Part shown: positions 15,662 through 23,937 of the stretch, one piece after another
Numbering within the stretch: position 1 is the stretch's first letter
Layout of the letters: every line of letters begins with the position of its first letter
NCBI RefSeq assembly: GCF_003574835.2
Contig: NZ_CP063196.1
Span: 2,542,001 to 2,606,000 of the forward strand
Direction of reading: 5' to 3'
Length of the DNA stretch: 64,000 bases
Origin: Thermobifida halotolerans
GTDB lineage: Bacteria; Actinomycetota; Actinomycetes; Streptosporangiales; Streptosporangiaceae
Translations under genes and position numbers: made by a program
The notes under the pieces: generated by a model
Databases searched by the model: none
Told to the model about the DNA's origin: nothing
Seen by the model: the letters and a program-made list of their open reading frames with translations, nothing else

Positions 15662-16453
15662 ATGCGTTCCCCCGTCCGCTCCACCGTTCCGGTCGCCCTG
15701 TCCCTCCTGGTGCTCACCGGTTGTGCTCCCCTTTTCGGTCCCGACCTGGAGGAGTTGCTGCTTCCCCGCAACGCCTTTCCCAACTACACGGCGGAAAGCG
15801 TCGACGCCGAGGTGGTCCGGCAGGGACCGTCCTCGCCCTCGTTCGAGGAGATCGAACCACCGGAGTGCGCCACGGCCCTGGCGGAGGGACGCCCCGACCT
15901 GCTTCCGGAGGAGGTCGAAGAGGTCGCGGCGCAGACCGCGACACCGAACAGGAGCGGCGCCCCGGAGACCGTGTACCACTACACGCTGGCCACCGGCGAC
16001 CTCTCGGGCACCCCCGACCCCGAGGCGGTGAAGCGGCTGCTCTCCGACTGCTTCACCTTCACCGGCCGGGTCGAGGACGAACCGGTGAAGGGCGCCTTCC
16101 AGAGCCTGACCAGCACCTCCCTGCCCGAAGAGGGCGACGGCGTCCTCATGACCTCCACCCCCGCGGGCGGCGGCCCCGCGGTGGAGGTGCGGATGGCCTG
16201 GGGCCAGGTGGCGGAGGTCCACTTCTCCCTGGTGGCGGTCACCCTCGGCGCCGACGCCTCACCGCTCTCCCCGATGGACCTCACCGTCGAATGCTCCCTG
16301 GAGGCCACCTCCACCCCTCCGGACCCCGACGAGATCATGGAGTGCACGGACCGCATGCGCGAACAGGTCATCGAGGACGCGGCCACCGAGCGCGCCGACC
16401 GCTTCGACGCACTCCTGGCCAAGGCCGTGGAACGGCTGGAGGAACGGGCCTGA
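15662..16453 (+). CDS. Secreted lipoprotein of unknown function
   Basis: This 263-residue protein starts at ATG 15662, with GGAG 8 nt upstream. The signal peptide MRSPVRSTVPVALSLLVLTG ends in the lipobox VLTGC (Cys21), so it is exported and lipid-anchored. The mature part is acidic, with paired Cys (PPECATAL, LLSDCFTF, TVECSLEA, IMECTDRM) that may form two disulfides, and a helical C-terminus rich in Glu/Arg. No named domain was recognised. It is divergent from the lower-GC island operon and convergent with the membrane operon at 16470. Confidence 0.75.
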   Translation: MRSPVRSTVPVALSLLVLTGCAPLFGPDLEELLLPRNAFPNYTAESVDAEVVRQGPSSPSFEEIEPPECATALAEGRPDLLPEEVEEVAAQTATPNRSGAPETVYHYTLATGDLSGTPDPEAVKRLLSDCFTFTGRVEDEPVKGAFQSLTSTSLPEEGDGVLMTSTPAGGGPAVEVRMAWGQVAEVHFSLVAVTLGADASPLSPMDLTVECSLEATSTPPDPDEIMECTDRMREQVIEDAATERADRFDALLAKAVERLEERA

Positions 16454-16469
16454 CCTTCGGAGCCGCTCG

Positions 16470-16715
16470 TCACTCCTGCGGCCCCAGGGTGATCGAGAAG
16501 CCCCCGGAAGTGAGGCTCTCCCAGATCTGGACGACGATGTCGTAGGCCATGGCGCCCAGAAACGACAGCAGCAGAAGGACCGCCAGGCAGCCGGTGCAGG
16601 CCAGCGTCTCCGAACACGACGGGGCGTGGCTCCTCTCCAGCCCCGCCTCCGCGTCCCGCAACTCCCGCTCGGTCCGCTGGCGGTCCTCGTTCTCCCAGTA
16701 CTCCTCGGAGCTCAC
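16470..16715 (-). CDS. 81-residue single-pass membrane protein
   Basis: It starts at GTG 16715, which overlaps the stop of the preceding gene by 4 nt (GTGA). The N-terminal 32 residues are highly charged (WENEDRQRTERELRDAEAGL). One hydrophobic helix spans about 40-60 (CTGCLAVLLLLSFLGAMAYD). There are three Cys near the membrane (SCSETLACTGC). It is the last gene of a four-gene operon; function unknown. Confidence 0.7.
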   Translation of the reverse strand: MSSEEYWENEDRQRTERELRDAEAGLERSHAPSCSETLACTGCLAVLLLLSFLGAMAYDIVVQIWESLTSGGFSITLGPQE

Positions 16716-17659
16716 CGTCGTTCTCCCCCGGTCCGGGTACGGTCGTCCCGGTGGAGCGCGAGCGGCCCGGCACGGACGCGCTCGGCGTCATCGGCGCGTT
16801 CGTGGGTCGGCCCGGTGTGCGCCTCCCGACGCAGTTCGTCGAGGCGGCCCAGCGCCCCGGGCATGTCGTGCTCGGCGACCAGGCGCGCCGCGAGGACGCG
16901 GAGGAGGTGTGACTCCTCGGAATCGTCGGCGAGGACGCGCTCGGCGGCGGCGACGGCGTCGCCGACCGCCTGGTCGGCCTGGTGGAGCAGTCCGGCCTCG
17001 GCGTAGACCCGGCCCAGTCGGAGCCGCCACAGCACCGCGGGCGCGCCGTCGGCGTCGGTGGACGAGACGACCAGGCGCTGCAGGATCTCCGCGGCGGCCG
17101 CGGTCCTCCCCCGGTCCGCCAGCCGGTGGGCCAGGGCCTCCCGACGTGCCCGGTCGGCCAGCCGGTCGCGGGGCGTGAGCATCCCGGCGGCGACCGGCAG
17201 CAGCGCGCCCAGCACCGCGACGAACCCGCCGATCGACGGCCCGATGTCCAGCGGGGTCCCGTCGGCGGCGGGAATCTGGCCGACCTCGGTGATGTCCAGC
17301 ACCGACCAGGCCAGCGCGAGCAGTCCGCCGCCCAGCAGCACGGCGCGCTGCCGGGGAAAGGACCGGTCGAACAGGGACGGGACCGCCGCGACGGCCACGG
17401 CCAGGCCGATCGCGGCCAGCAGCAGTCCGTCGCCGCCGCGCCGCCCCGCGCGGGAGCCGAGCAGGTCGTAGCCCTCACCACTGGGCTGCCGCCCGTAGGA
17501 GACGAGGTCGGCTTCGGCTCCGCCGATCCAGGGCAGTGCCAGTCCGGCGAGCAGCAGCAGGACCGCCCCGGCGAGTGCCGCCAGGGCCGCGCGGCGGTGC
17601 GGGGACAGCGCCCGCACCCGGTCGAGGAGGGCCGGGGCGGGGGGCGTGGGAGGGGTCAC
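16712..17659 (-). CDS. Membrane protein with C-terminal TPR-like helices
   Basis: This 315-residue protein starts at GTG 17659, overlapping the upstream gene's stop by 4 nt. About four hydrophobic segments occupy residues 20-160 (AALAALAGAVLLLLAGLALP; LLLAAIGLAVAVAAVPSL; AVLLGGGLLALAWSVLDI; FVAVLGALLPVAAGML). Residues about 185-280 look like tetratricopeptide-type helices (LRLGRVYAEAGLLHQADQAV). The end is hydrophilic. No catalytic motif is seen. It probably acts with the other membrane proteins of this operon. Confidence 0.7.
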   Translation of the reverse strand: MTPPTPPAPALLDRVRALSPHRRAALAALAGAVLLLLAGLALPWIGGAEADLVSYGRQPSGEGYDLLGSRAGRRGGDGLLLAAIGLAVAVAAVPSLFDRSFPRQRAVLLGGGLLALAWSVLDITEVGQIPAADGTPLDIGPSIGGFVAVLGALLPVAAGMLTPRDRLADRARREALAHRLADRGRTAAAAEILQRLVVSSTDADGAPAVLWRLRLGRVYAEAGLLHQADQAVGDAVAAAERVLADDSEESHLLRVLAARLVAEHDMPGALGRLDELRREAHTGPTHERADDAERVRAGPLALHRDDRTRTGGERR

Positions 17660-18108
17660 GACGGCAGCCTTCCGATCTCGGCGACCAGTTGGGAGACCGC
17701 GACGAGCGGGGTCAGGACGGTGAGGGCGATCCACAGCGGGACCAGCGCCCAGCGCAGCACCGCCAGGCGGGTGCCGCGCAGCAGGGCGGCGAGGCCGAAC
17801 ACCGGCCCGGGGATGAGCAGCAGCAGGGTGAGGACGGACAGCACGCCCCGCGCCAGGCTGTCGCCCGGGGCGGGAAAGAGCGGGGCCAGGAGGCTGTCGG
17901 AGGCGAGCCAGGCCAGCAGTTCGGCCAGGGTGCCCGCTCCGGCGAGGACGCCCCTGGCCACCATGCCGAGGACGAACAGCGGGATGCCGATGACCACCCA
18001 GAAGAACGTGTCCATCTCCCGGCGGAACTCGCGGTGTCTGGCCGCCTCCAGTTCCTCCATGAAGCGGATCTGCGGGTCCAGCGGGTCGTAGCCGACGTAA
18101 CCGGTCAC
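17656..18108 (-). CDS. Multi-pass membrane protein, 150 residues
   Basis: It starts at GTG 18108 with a GTGA overlap with the upstream gene. The cytoplasmic N-terminus (YVGYDPLDPQIRFMEELEAA) is followed by about four hydrophobic helices, including FFWVVIGIPLFVLGMVARGV and LSVLTLLLLIPGPVFGLAAL. The family was not recognised. The conserved 4-nt overlaps before and after it indicate tight translational coupling and probably a fixed stoichiometry with its partners. Confidence 0.7.
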   Translation of the reverse strand: MTGYVGYDPLDPQIRFMEELEAARHREFRREMDTFFWVVIGIPLFVLGMVARGVLAGAGTLAELLAWLASDSLLAPLFPAPGDSLARGVLSVLTLLLLIPGPVFGLAALLRGTRLAVLRWALVPLWIALTVLTPLVAVSQLVAEIGRLPS

Positions 18109-18743
18109 GGTGCCTCTCCTTGCCGTTGCGCCATGTCGCGGACCCGGCGGGCGGCGCGGTGCCGGGTGATGCGGGTGAGGACGGCCAGGAGGGCCGCGCC
18201 GAGGGCGAGCAGTGCGCCCGAGACGGGGATCGCGGTGGGGGCGTTGCGGATCGGCGGGCCGACGGTGACGACGACGTCGTCGGTGACGGTGTCGTCGGTG
18301 ACCTCCAGCACGTAGTCGCCCGCGGGCAGGTCGAGTTCGAACACGGCCATGCCGCGGACGGGCAGCCCGCCGCGGAACCCGGAGTAGTCGAGCAGGGAGC
18401 CGTTCCCGCGGGCGGTCGGCAGCTCCCCGCCGTCGTGCTCCAGCGTGGCCGCCACCTCGCGCTCCACCGGGAGCAGCCAGGTCATCGGGTGCGGCGGGTC
18501 GGTGCGCGGGACCTCCAGGTAGACGACGTGGGTGGCGGGTTCGTCGACGGAGAACTCCACGACGTGCGGGGTGGTCTCGGCGGCGCGGTGCAGGGCGGCG
18601 CCCTGCGCGGCCTTGTCCGCCTCGTTGGAGAACTGCCACAGGAAGAACAGGCACACGCCGGTGAGCCACAGCAGGGCCGCGGCGGTGTACCACCATCGCG
18701 GCATCCCTGTCGGCACGAAGTAGTGGGGGCGGGGTGGCGGCAT
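18105..18743 (-). CDS. Two-pass membrane protein with extracytoplasmic beta domain
   Basis: This 212-residue protein is the first gene of the four-gene overlapping operon. A hydrophobic helix at about 19-37 (TAAALLWLTGVCLFFLW) and a second at about 172-190 (VSGALLALGAALLAVLT) flank an extracytoplasmic region of about 130 residues. That region contains beta-strand patterns such as THVVYLEVPR, AVFELDLPAGDYVLEVTDD and VVVTVG, reminiscent of Ig-like or jelly-roll domains. The C-terminus is basic. Function unknown; the domain could sense or bind an envelope component. Confidence 0.68.
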   Translation of the reverse strand: MPPPRPHYFVPTGMPRWWYTAAALLWLTGVCLFFLWQFSNEADKAAQGAALHRAAETTPHVVEFSVDEPATHVVYLEVPRTDPPHPMTWLLPVEREVAATLEHDGGELPTARGNGSLLDYSGFRGGLPVRGMAVFELDLPAGDYVLEVTDDTVTDDVVVTVGPPIRNAPTAIPVSGALLALGAALLAVLTRITRHRAARRVRDMAQRQGEAP

Positions 18744-19194
18744 GGGACCGTCCTCGGAGGGGCGGGGGCTGGGCTGGTTCCACCGGTCCTCTCTCGGACA
18801 GGGCCCCCGGGGCGCGGCCGTCTCGTTGTCACCGCGGGGCCGAGGAGTTCCGTCGCATCCCGGCGGTGGCTCCGGACAACCGGCTGGCCCCGGTGTTCTG
18901 CCCGGGGTCCGCCTCGCCCGGTCGACGCGGGCGGCGGGCGGCGGTCCGCTCCCGGGTCTCCTTCAGGGCGGGCTCCCCGGGACGTGGGAGTCCGGGTCCG
19001 CGCGCGTCTCGGGGCCGGCCCCGCCGCCCGCCGGGCGCACCGGGGCCTCGTCCCCCGCCCGTCCCCGCCGTCGGCGCTCGCCGTCCACGTGTCCTCCTCG
19101 CCGCGTTCGGGAAACTCCGCAGACCGCTCCGGCGCCGCCCCCGTCCCCGTGTCCCCCGGTGTCGCCGTCGACCCGTCGCGGCGTGCTCACCGGT
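18744..19194. other. Intergenic, no gene seen
   Basis: About 450 bases of very GC-rich DNA between two minus-strand genes. Open frames here have Arg/Pro/Gly-rich shadow compositions and no ribosome sites. The promoter of the four-gene operon is presumably near 18750-18850, but no clear motif was identified. Confidence 0.45.
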
Positions 19195-19506
19195 TCACGC
19201 GCGGGCCTGTCCGGGCGCCGGGTCGCGGCCGGGGCTCGGACGGCGGCCGTAGCGCCACTTGAGGTACTTGCCCTCGCGTTCGGCCCGGCGCATCTCGGCG
19301 TAGAGTCCGTCCGGGTCGGGCGCGGAGACGACCTGGCCGCCCTCGGGCAGCGGCCAGCGGGCGAACGCCCAGTACCGGCGGGTGTAGGGACCCCACAGCA
19401 CCACCCAGGCGCCCTGCTTCTGCCACTCGATGTGCGCGGCGACGCCGCGGCGGTCGGGGTCGTGGAACTCCCCCTCCGCGCGGCCCGTTCCAGCACGCTT
19501 GCCCAC
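19195..19506 (-). CDS. 103-residue hypothetical protein
   Basis: It starts at GTG 19506 with GGAGG 8 nt upstream. The sequence is soluble and aromatic-rich (IEWQKQGAWVVLWGPYTRRY, WAFARWPLPEGG), suggesting a small beta-rich fold, followed by a helix (LYAEMRRAEREGKYLKWRYG) and a basic tail. No family was recognised. It is separated from the siderophore locus by 137 bp and is not obviously part of it. Confidence 0.6.
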   Translation of the reverse strand: MGKRAGTGRAEGEFHDPDRRGVAAHIEWQKQGAWVVLWGPYTRRYWAFARWPLPEGGQVVSAPDPDGLYAEMRRAEREGKYLKWRYGRRPSPGRDPAPGQARA

Positions 19507-19643
19507 CGGTTGTCCTCCACGCTCGACGGGGGCGGTACTCCGCTCCTGTCAAGCGTCACACGCCCACCGCCGGGTGAAAAGACCAGAAATGGCGATCGGG
19601 CCGGATGCGGTCACCCGCGTCCGGCCCGTGCCGCCGGTGTCGG

Positions 19644-20465
19644 CTACTCGTCGTCCTCGTCGGAGGCGTGGTGGTCGAGGTTGGACACGCCGCGCCGCCA
19701 GTAGCCGTCGACCTCGAAGTCGCGGCCGCGCACCAGGCCGCGCTCCTTGAGCAGGCGGCGGATCGGCTTGAGGGCGTCGGCCTCGCCGCCGACCCAGACG
19801 AACACCCCCTCCTCGGGCAGTTCCGTCTTCTCCAGGGCGCGTAGCAGCAGGTCGGTGGTGCCGGGGGCGGCGCCGTCGCGGTGCAGCCAGGTGATCTCGG
19901 CTCCGGCGGGCGCGTCCAGTTTCTGCTCCTCGGCGGCGTCGGCGACCTCGAAGAACGCGGTGACGCGGGCGTCGCGCGGCAGTTCCTCGACGCGGCGGGC
20001 CGCGGCGGGCAGCGCGGTCTCGTCGGCGAGCAGCACGTGGTGGTCGTAGTCCGGGTAGTGGACGGTGCCGCGCGGCCCCAGCACGCCGAGGCGGTCGCCG
20101 ACCCTGGCGTTGGCCGCCCAGCGTCCGCCGGGGCCGTGCTCGTGGACGACGAAGTCGACGGTGAGCAGTCCGGCCTCGGGGGCGAAGCGGCGCACCGTGT
20201 AGTCGCGGTAGATGACGCCGGGGTCGCGGAAGTTGAGGCAGCGGTCGTCCTCGACGACGGGGAGCACGTGCTCGCCGGTGTCGGGGTTGGGGAACCACAG
20301 TTTGACGTGGTCGGCGAAGTTGTCGCTGCGCAGCCCCTCGATGTCGGGGCCGCCGAGGTGGACGCGGACCATGCGGGGGGTGATCCGTTCGACGCTGACG
20401 GCCTCCAGCACCCTGGGCTTCAGGGGGTACATCTCGACACTACGCTCGCGCACCGCGGTGGACAT
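19644..20465 (-). CDS. Siderophore-interacting protein (SIP, ViuB-like flavin reductase)
   Basis: This 273-residue cytoplasmic NAD(P)H-dependent ferric reductase would release iron from the imported ferric siderophore. It has an N-terminal FAD-binding beta-barrel (VSVERITPRMVRVHLGGPDI; RDYTVRRFAPEAG near 95, the flavin-binding RxYTxR) and a C-terminal nucleotide-binding SIP domain with VGGEADALKPIRRLL near 220. It ends with an acidic tail. ATG 20465 follows the exporter stop by 3 nt, with GAGGAG as ribosome site, so exporter and SIP form one transcript controlled by the iron box at 21868. Together with the FhuF-type protein the window encodes two chemically different reductases. Confidence 0.9.
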   Translation of the reverse strand: MSTAVRERSVEMYPLKPRVLEAVSVERITPRMVRVHLGGPDIEGLRSDNFADHVKLWFPNPDTGEHVLPVVEDDRCLNFRDPGVIYRDYTVRRFAPEAGLLTVDFVVHEHGPGGRWAANARVGDRLGVLGPRGTVHYPDYDHHVLLADETALPAAARRVEELPRDARVTAFFEVADAAEEQKLDAPAGAEITWLHRDGAAPGTTDLLLRALEKTELPEEGVFVWVGGEADALKPIRRLLKERGLVRGRDFEVDGYWRRGVSNLDHHASDEDDE

Positions 20466-20468
20466 GGG

Positions 20469-21824
20469 TCACTCCTCGTACTCGGTTGTTGCGGACAGGG
20501 AGGCGGGGTGCTCGGTCCGCTCCCGGTGGGGTCGCCCGGTGGCGACCGGTGTGTCGTCGGGCTCGGCGGGGACGTCCTCGCGGGGTTCCTCGGCGAGCAC
20601 CCGTGCCGCGCGCAGGCCGGGGAAGGCCAGGGCGAGCGCGCCGACGGACAGCACGGTCATGGCGCCGCCCGCGGTGATGGCCACGGCGGCGCCCAGCAGC
20701 GGGGCCAGCGCGCCCAGGGTGAGCGCGCCCGCGGAGTCGCCGATGGTGGCCTGGGCGGTCCACAGGCTGTTGACCCGGCCGCGCAGCGCGTCGGGGGTGT
20801 GCGACTGCAGCAGGGCGTAGCGCAGGATCTCCTCGGCGACCTGGCCGAACCCCAGCAGCGCCAGGAACGCGAACGCCGCCCAGAAGACCGGGCTGAGGCC
20901 GAGGCCGAGCACCGCCGCGCCGCACAGGACGACGGCGGCCAGCAGCACCGTTCCGTTCCGGCGGACGTGGGCGGTCCACCCGCTGGTGAGGGAGCCGAGG
21001 AGCGCGCCCAGCGCCGGGGCGGTGTAGAGCATGCCGACCATGGCCGGTCCGCCGCCCAGCACCGTGTCGGTGAACTCGTTGATGAGCACGTACGGGGCGG
21101 CGAACAGCAGTTGCGCGAAGCCCAGGAGCAGCAGCGGGCCGACGACCCGGTGGCGCACGGCGAAGCGCGCGCCGTCGGCGACCGCTTCCAGCACCGGTCG
21201 GCCGCGGTGCTGCCCGTCGGGCTCCAGGCGCGGCAGCCGCCACACCAGCGCGGTGGTCACCAGCGACAGCACCGCGGTGATGGTGTAGTTGCCGCCCATT
21301 CCGGCCGTGGCGATGAGGACGCCGCCCAGGGCGGGGGCCAGGACCGCTCCGAGCTCGCCGTTGAGCGCCAGCAGCGCCCCGGCCGCGGGGAGCCTGTCGC
21401 GGGGGACGAAGCCGGGGGCCGCCGCCTGCAGCGCCACCGCGCTGAAGGAGCCGAAGAACCCGGTGAACAGGGCCACGGCGTAGATGACCCAGAGCAGGGG
21501 GTCGTCGGGGACGAGGCTGTTGGCGGCGAGCGCGCCGTAGCCCACCACGGCGGAGGCGCGGCCGACGACGATGAGGCGGCGCCGGTCGCCCCGGTCCGCC
21601 AGGACCCCGCCGACCAGGGTTCCGCACAGAACCGAGACGGCGTTGGCGGTGTGGACCGTGGCGACGAGGAAGGACGACCCGGTGAGCTCGTAGACCTGGG
21701 TGGGCAGGGCGACGGAGGCGAATCCGAGCCCGAAGATCGAGACGATCCTGGCGACGAAGACGATCCGGAACTCCCTGCTGACGCGCAGCGGGGTCACGTC
21801 GATCATCAGGCGGGCGAGTCTCAC
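20469..21824 (-). CDS. MFS siderophore exporter, EntS-like
   Basis: This 451-residue, 12-helix major facilitator resembles the enterobactin exporter EntS. Matching landmarks include FRIVFVARIVSIFGLGFASV, GGVLADRGDRRRLIVVGR, NYTITAVLSLVTTAL and the late signature MLQ/LLQ-SHTPDALRGRVNSLWTAQ. GTG 21824 is preferred because GAGG lies 5 nt upstream; an in-frame GTG 21857 is the alternative. The iron box at 21868-21886 sits just upstream, so expression should rise under iron starvation. Its role would be to secrete the finished catechol/hydroxamate peptide. Confidence 0.88.
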   Translation of the reverse strand: MRLARLMIDVTPLRVSREFRIVFVARIVSIFGLGFASVALPTQVYELTGSSFLVATVHTANAVSVLCGTLVGGVLADRGDRRRLIVVGRASAVVGYGALAANSLVPDDPLLWVIYAVALFTGFFGSFSAVALQAAAPGFVPRDRLPAAGALLALNGELGAVLAPALGGVLIATAGMGGNYTITAVLSLVTTALVWRLPRLEPDGQHRGRPVLEAVADGARFAVRHRVVGPLLLLGFAQLLFAAPYVLINEFTDTVLGGGPAMVGMLYTAPALGALLGSLTSGWTAHVRRNGTVLLAAVVLCGAAVLGLGLSPVFWAAFAFLALLGFGQVAEEILRYALLQSHTPDALRGRVNSLWTAQATIGDSAGALTLGALAPLLGAAVAITAGGAMTVLSVGALALAFPGLRAARVLAEEPREDVPAEPDDTPVATGRPHRERTEHPASLSATTEYEE

Positions 21825-21867
21825 GGCGTCCTCACGGATCGGCGACAACAACCCCACGGGTCGTTAC

Positions 21868-21886
21868 TTAGGCAAGGCACACCTTA
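21868..21886 (-). promoter_or_regulatory. DtxR/IdeR iron box of exporter-SIP operon
   Basis: TTAGGCAAGGCACACCTTA (plus strand) matches the 19-bp consensus TTAGGTAAGGCTAACCTAA at 15 positions. It is placed directly before the exporter gene and 3' of panD. Confidence 0.8.
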
Positions 21887-21914
21887 GCATCACCGGGCCG
21901 TGGCGTCGCGGGTC

Positions 21915-22328
21915 TCAGTCGAGGACGGCTCCCGACTTCTGGTCGCTTCCGGGGACCGGCTCGGCCAGGTCGTCGCCGAGCGCCACGATGCGGTTGTCGG
22001 CGTCCACGTGCACCACCCTGGGGCGGTGCGTGGCGCGCTCGGCCTCGGTGAGCTGGGTGTAGGAGATGATGATGACCAGGTCTCCGGGCGAGACCAGGCG
22101 GGCGGCGGCCCCGTTGATGCCGATGACGCCGCTGCCGCGCTCCCCGGTCAGCACGTAGGTGACCAGTCGGCTGCCGTTGGTGATGTCCACCACGTGGACC
22201 TGCTCGCCGTCGACCAGGTCGGCCGCGTCCATCAGGTCGGCGTCGATGGTGATCGAGCCGACGTAGTGCAGGTCCGCCTGCGTGACCGTGGCACGGTGGA
22301 TCTTGCCGTTGAGCATGGTGCGCAGCAC
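21915..22328 (-). CDS. panD: Aspartate 1-decarboxylase
   Basis: This 137-residue pyruvoyl enzyme makes beta-alanine for pantothenate and CoA. The proenzyme self-cleaves in YVGSITID at Gly24-Ser25 to create the pyruvoyl group; both residues are present. The N-terminus [20 protein letters not shown] matches PanD closely and fixes the start at GTG 22328, with GAGGAGG upstream. The region [20 protein letters not shown] is also conserved. Its place inside a siderophore cluster is unusual. A link is that CoA supplies the phosphopantetheine arms of the NRPS carriers, but a strong hairpin separates it from the MbtH gene, so co-regulation is uncertain. Confidence 0.92.
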   Translation of the reverse strand: MLRTMLNGKIHRATVTQADLHYVGSITIDADLMDAADLVDGEQVHVVDITNGSRLVTYVLTGERGSGVIGINGAAARLVSPGDLVIIISYTQLTEAERATHRPRVVHVDADNRIVALGDDLAEPVPGSDQKSGAVLD

Positions 22329-22448
22329 CGTGGGCCTCCTCGCGGTCGTCTGGGTTGTCCGGGGCGGGTCCGGCCCGCTCCCTGCGTGTCCGACGCCCCA
22401 GCGTACGGCCGGGGCGTCCGGGCGCCCGCAGGGACTCCCCGGTGTGCG

Positions 22449-22472
22449 GCGCGCGGCCGGGTGGCCGCGCGC
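22449..22472 (-). terminator. Perfect hairpin between MbtH gene and panD
   Basis: GCGCGCGGCC (22449-22458) pairs perfectly with GGCCGCGCGC (22463-22472) over a GGGT loop, about 35 nt after the MbtH stop. It likely ends the fscJ-mbtH transcript or lowers read-through into panD. Confidence 0.6.
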
Positions 22473-22506
22473 CCGGTCAACGATCGCGGACCGGCCCCGG
22501 GGCCGA

Positions 22507-22722
22507 CTACCCCCGCTGCTCCATGGCCCGGCGGAGGCTGCGCGGCCGCAGGTCGGTCCAGTGGGTGTTGACGTAGTCCAGGGCCTCGGCGCGCGAGGCG
22601 GGTCCGAACACGGTGCGCCACCCCTGTGGGACCTCGGCGAACTCGGGCCACAGGGAGTGCTGGTCCTCGTCGTTGACCAGGACGAGGAACACGCCTTCGT
22701 CGTCGTCGAACGGATTGGTCAC
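22507..22722 (-). CDS. MbtH-like protein (NRPS adenylation chaperone)
   Basis: This 71-residue protein has the MbtH signature: [20 protein letters not shown] (the N-x-E/D-x-Q-x-S-x-WP and GW landmarks) and [14 protein letters not shown]. MbtH proteins bind the N-terminal subdomain of adenylation domains and are often required for their solubility and activity. It likely supports FscG, FscH and FscI; in the fuscachelin system the corresponding gene would be fscK by order. GTG 22722 has AAGGA upstream. It is co-directional with and 67 bp after the siderophore-binding protein gene, so it should share that gene's iron box. Confidence 0.93.
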   Translation of the reverse strand: MTNPFDDDEGVFLVLVNDEDQHSLWPEFAEVPQGWRTVFGPASRAEALDYVNTHWTDLRPRSLRRAMEQRG

Positions 22723-22789
22723 GGGAATTGTTCCTTTCGCCGCGGAGGGTGGGGGCACCCGCCGGGTCCGGTCCCGGCGGGCGTGTCGG

Positions 22790-23776
22790 CTACAGGTCCG
22801 CCAGGACCTCTTCGACCTGGTCGAGGACCGTGTTGGCCTGGGCGTAGGTGCGGGCGGCGCTGTAGCGCAGCGGATGGCTCTGCCCGGCCTCGACGGCGGG
22901 CAGGTCCTGCCACAGCTCCTGGTCCAGCAGGGCCTCGGTGAACGGGTCGGGCTGCCCGGCTGCGTCGGTCTCGTAGAAGATGACGTCGGCGTCGGAGAGC
23001 TGGTCGATCTCCTCGTAGGAGTAGAAGGCGGCGAAGTTCTCGCCCGCGGCCCGCTGCGCCTCGGTCTGGCGGGCGCCGAGCGTGTCGAGGATCTCCCCGC
23101 CCCAGGCGTTGGTGTTGTCGACGGCGAACTCGCCGTCGGAGCCGAAGACGACCGCGAAGGTGGTGTCGGCGAGCTGGTCGGCGTAGGTGGTCCTGATCTC
23201 CTCGACCCGGCTGTCGAAGCGCTCCTGCTCCTCGGTGGCGCGCTCGCCGTCGCCGACGGCCCGCGACAGCTCGAGGGTCATGTCGCGCAGTCCGGCTCCG
23301 GCGCCGTCGAAGTCGTAGAAGACGGTGGGGGCGATCTGCTCCAGGTCCTCGCGCGTGGCGGCGTACTCGTCGTGGCTCTCCACGCGCACGCCGCCGATGA
23401 TCAGGTCGGGCCGGGCCTCGGCGATGGCCTCCAGGTTGAGTTCCAGGCTCGCCGACTGCACCACCGGGTACTGCGAGAGCTTCTCGAACTCCTCGGCGGT
23501 GTAGAGGGTGGCCACCGGTTCGATCACGCCGACCGGCTCGATCCCGGCCTCCAGGACGACCTCGGTGCCGAACTCCAGGGCGACGACGCGCTGGGGGTCG
23601 GCGGGGATGTCGACCGTGCCGTAGTCGGTCTCCACGGAGACGGTCTCGCCCGCCTGCGCGGCGTCCTGGGCGGCGTCGTCGGCCCGGCCGCCGCCGCAGG
23701 CGGTCAGGGTGAGGACGAGCGCGAGGGCGCCCGCGCCGGTCGCGACCGCGCCGCGGGGGGATGTCTGCTGCTTCAC
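22790..23776 (-). CDS. fscJ: Ferric siderophore-binding lipoprotein (ABC importer component)
   Basis: This 328-residue solute-binding protein has a lipoprotein signal peptide ending in LTLTACGGG. The mature protein carries typical features of class III metal-chelate binding proteins: [32 protein letters not shown] and, near the end, a long helix ([16 protein letters not shown]). It should capture the ferric siderophore at the cell surface. GTG 23776 gives a normal signal peptide; longer in-frame starts exist. No permease or ATPase partner lies in the window, so import must use components encoded elsewhere. The name follows the fuscachelin cluster order. Confidence 0.88.
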   Translation of the reverse strand: MKQQTSPRGAVATGAGALALVLTLTACGGGRADDAAQDAAQAGETVSVETDYGTVDIPADPQRVVALEFGTEVVLEAGIEPVGVIEPVATLYTAEEFEKLSQYPVVQSASLELNLEAIAEARPDLIIGGVRVESHDEYAATREDLEQIAPTVFYDFDGAGAGLRDMTLELSRAVGDGERATEEQERFDSRVEEIRTTYADQLADTTFAVVFGSDGEFAVDNTNAWGGEILDTLGARQTEAQRAAGENFAAFYSYEEIDQLSDADVIFYETDAAGQPDPFTEALLDQELWQDLPAVEAGQSHPLRYSAARTYAQANTVLDQVEEVLADL

Positions 23777-23840
23777 TGTCGACCACTTTCTGTCCGTCGT
23801 CGGCCGGGCCCTCGTCCGGACCACGGCCGTGAACCACTGA

Positions 23841-23859
23841 TTAGGAAAGCCTTGCCTAA
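23841..23859 (-). promoter_or_regulatory. DtxR/IdeR iron box upstream of fscJ
   Basis: TTAGGAAAGCCTTGCCTAA is a near-ideal 19-bp box. It lies 65 bp before the fscJ start and about 80 bp after the fscI stop. It makes fscJ-mbtH a separate iron-repressed unit from the biosynthetic genes. Confidence 0.85.
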
Positions 23860-23937
23860 GAAAAATAGAGGGTTTTGGTGGGTTCTCCGCGCCGATCGGC
23901 CAGCCGTGTCCGTATCGTGACGGTCACGGCGGGGCGC

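Noticed and set aside
18963-19559. A 198-codon minus-strand frame overlapping the 103-residue protein
   Set aside because: Low-complexity Ser/Thr/Arg-rich; the overlapping frame at 19195-19506 has a good ribosome site and normal composition.
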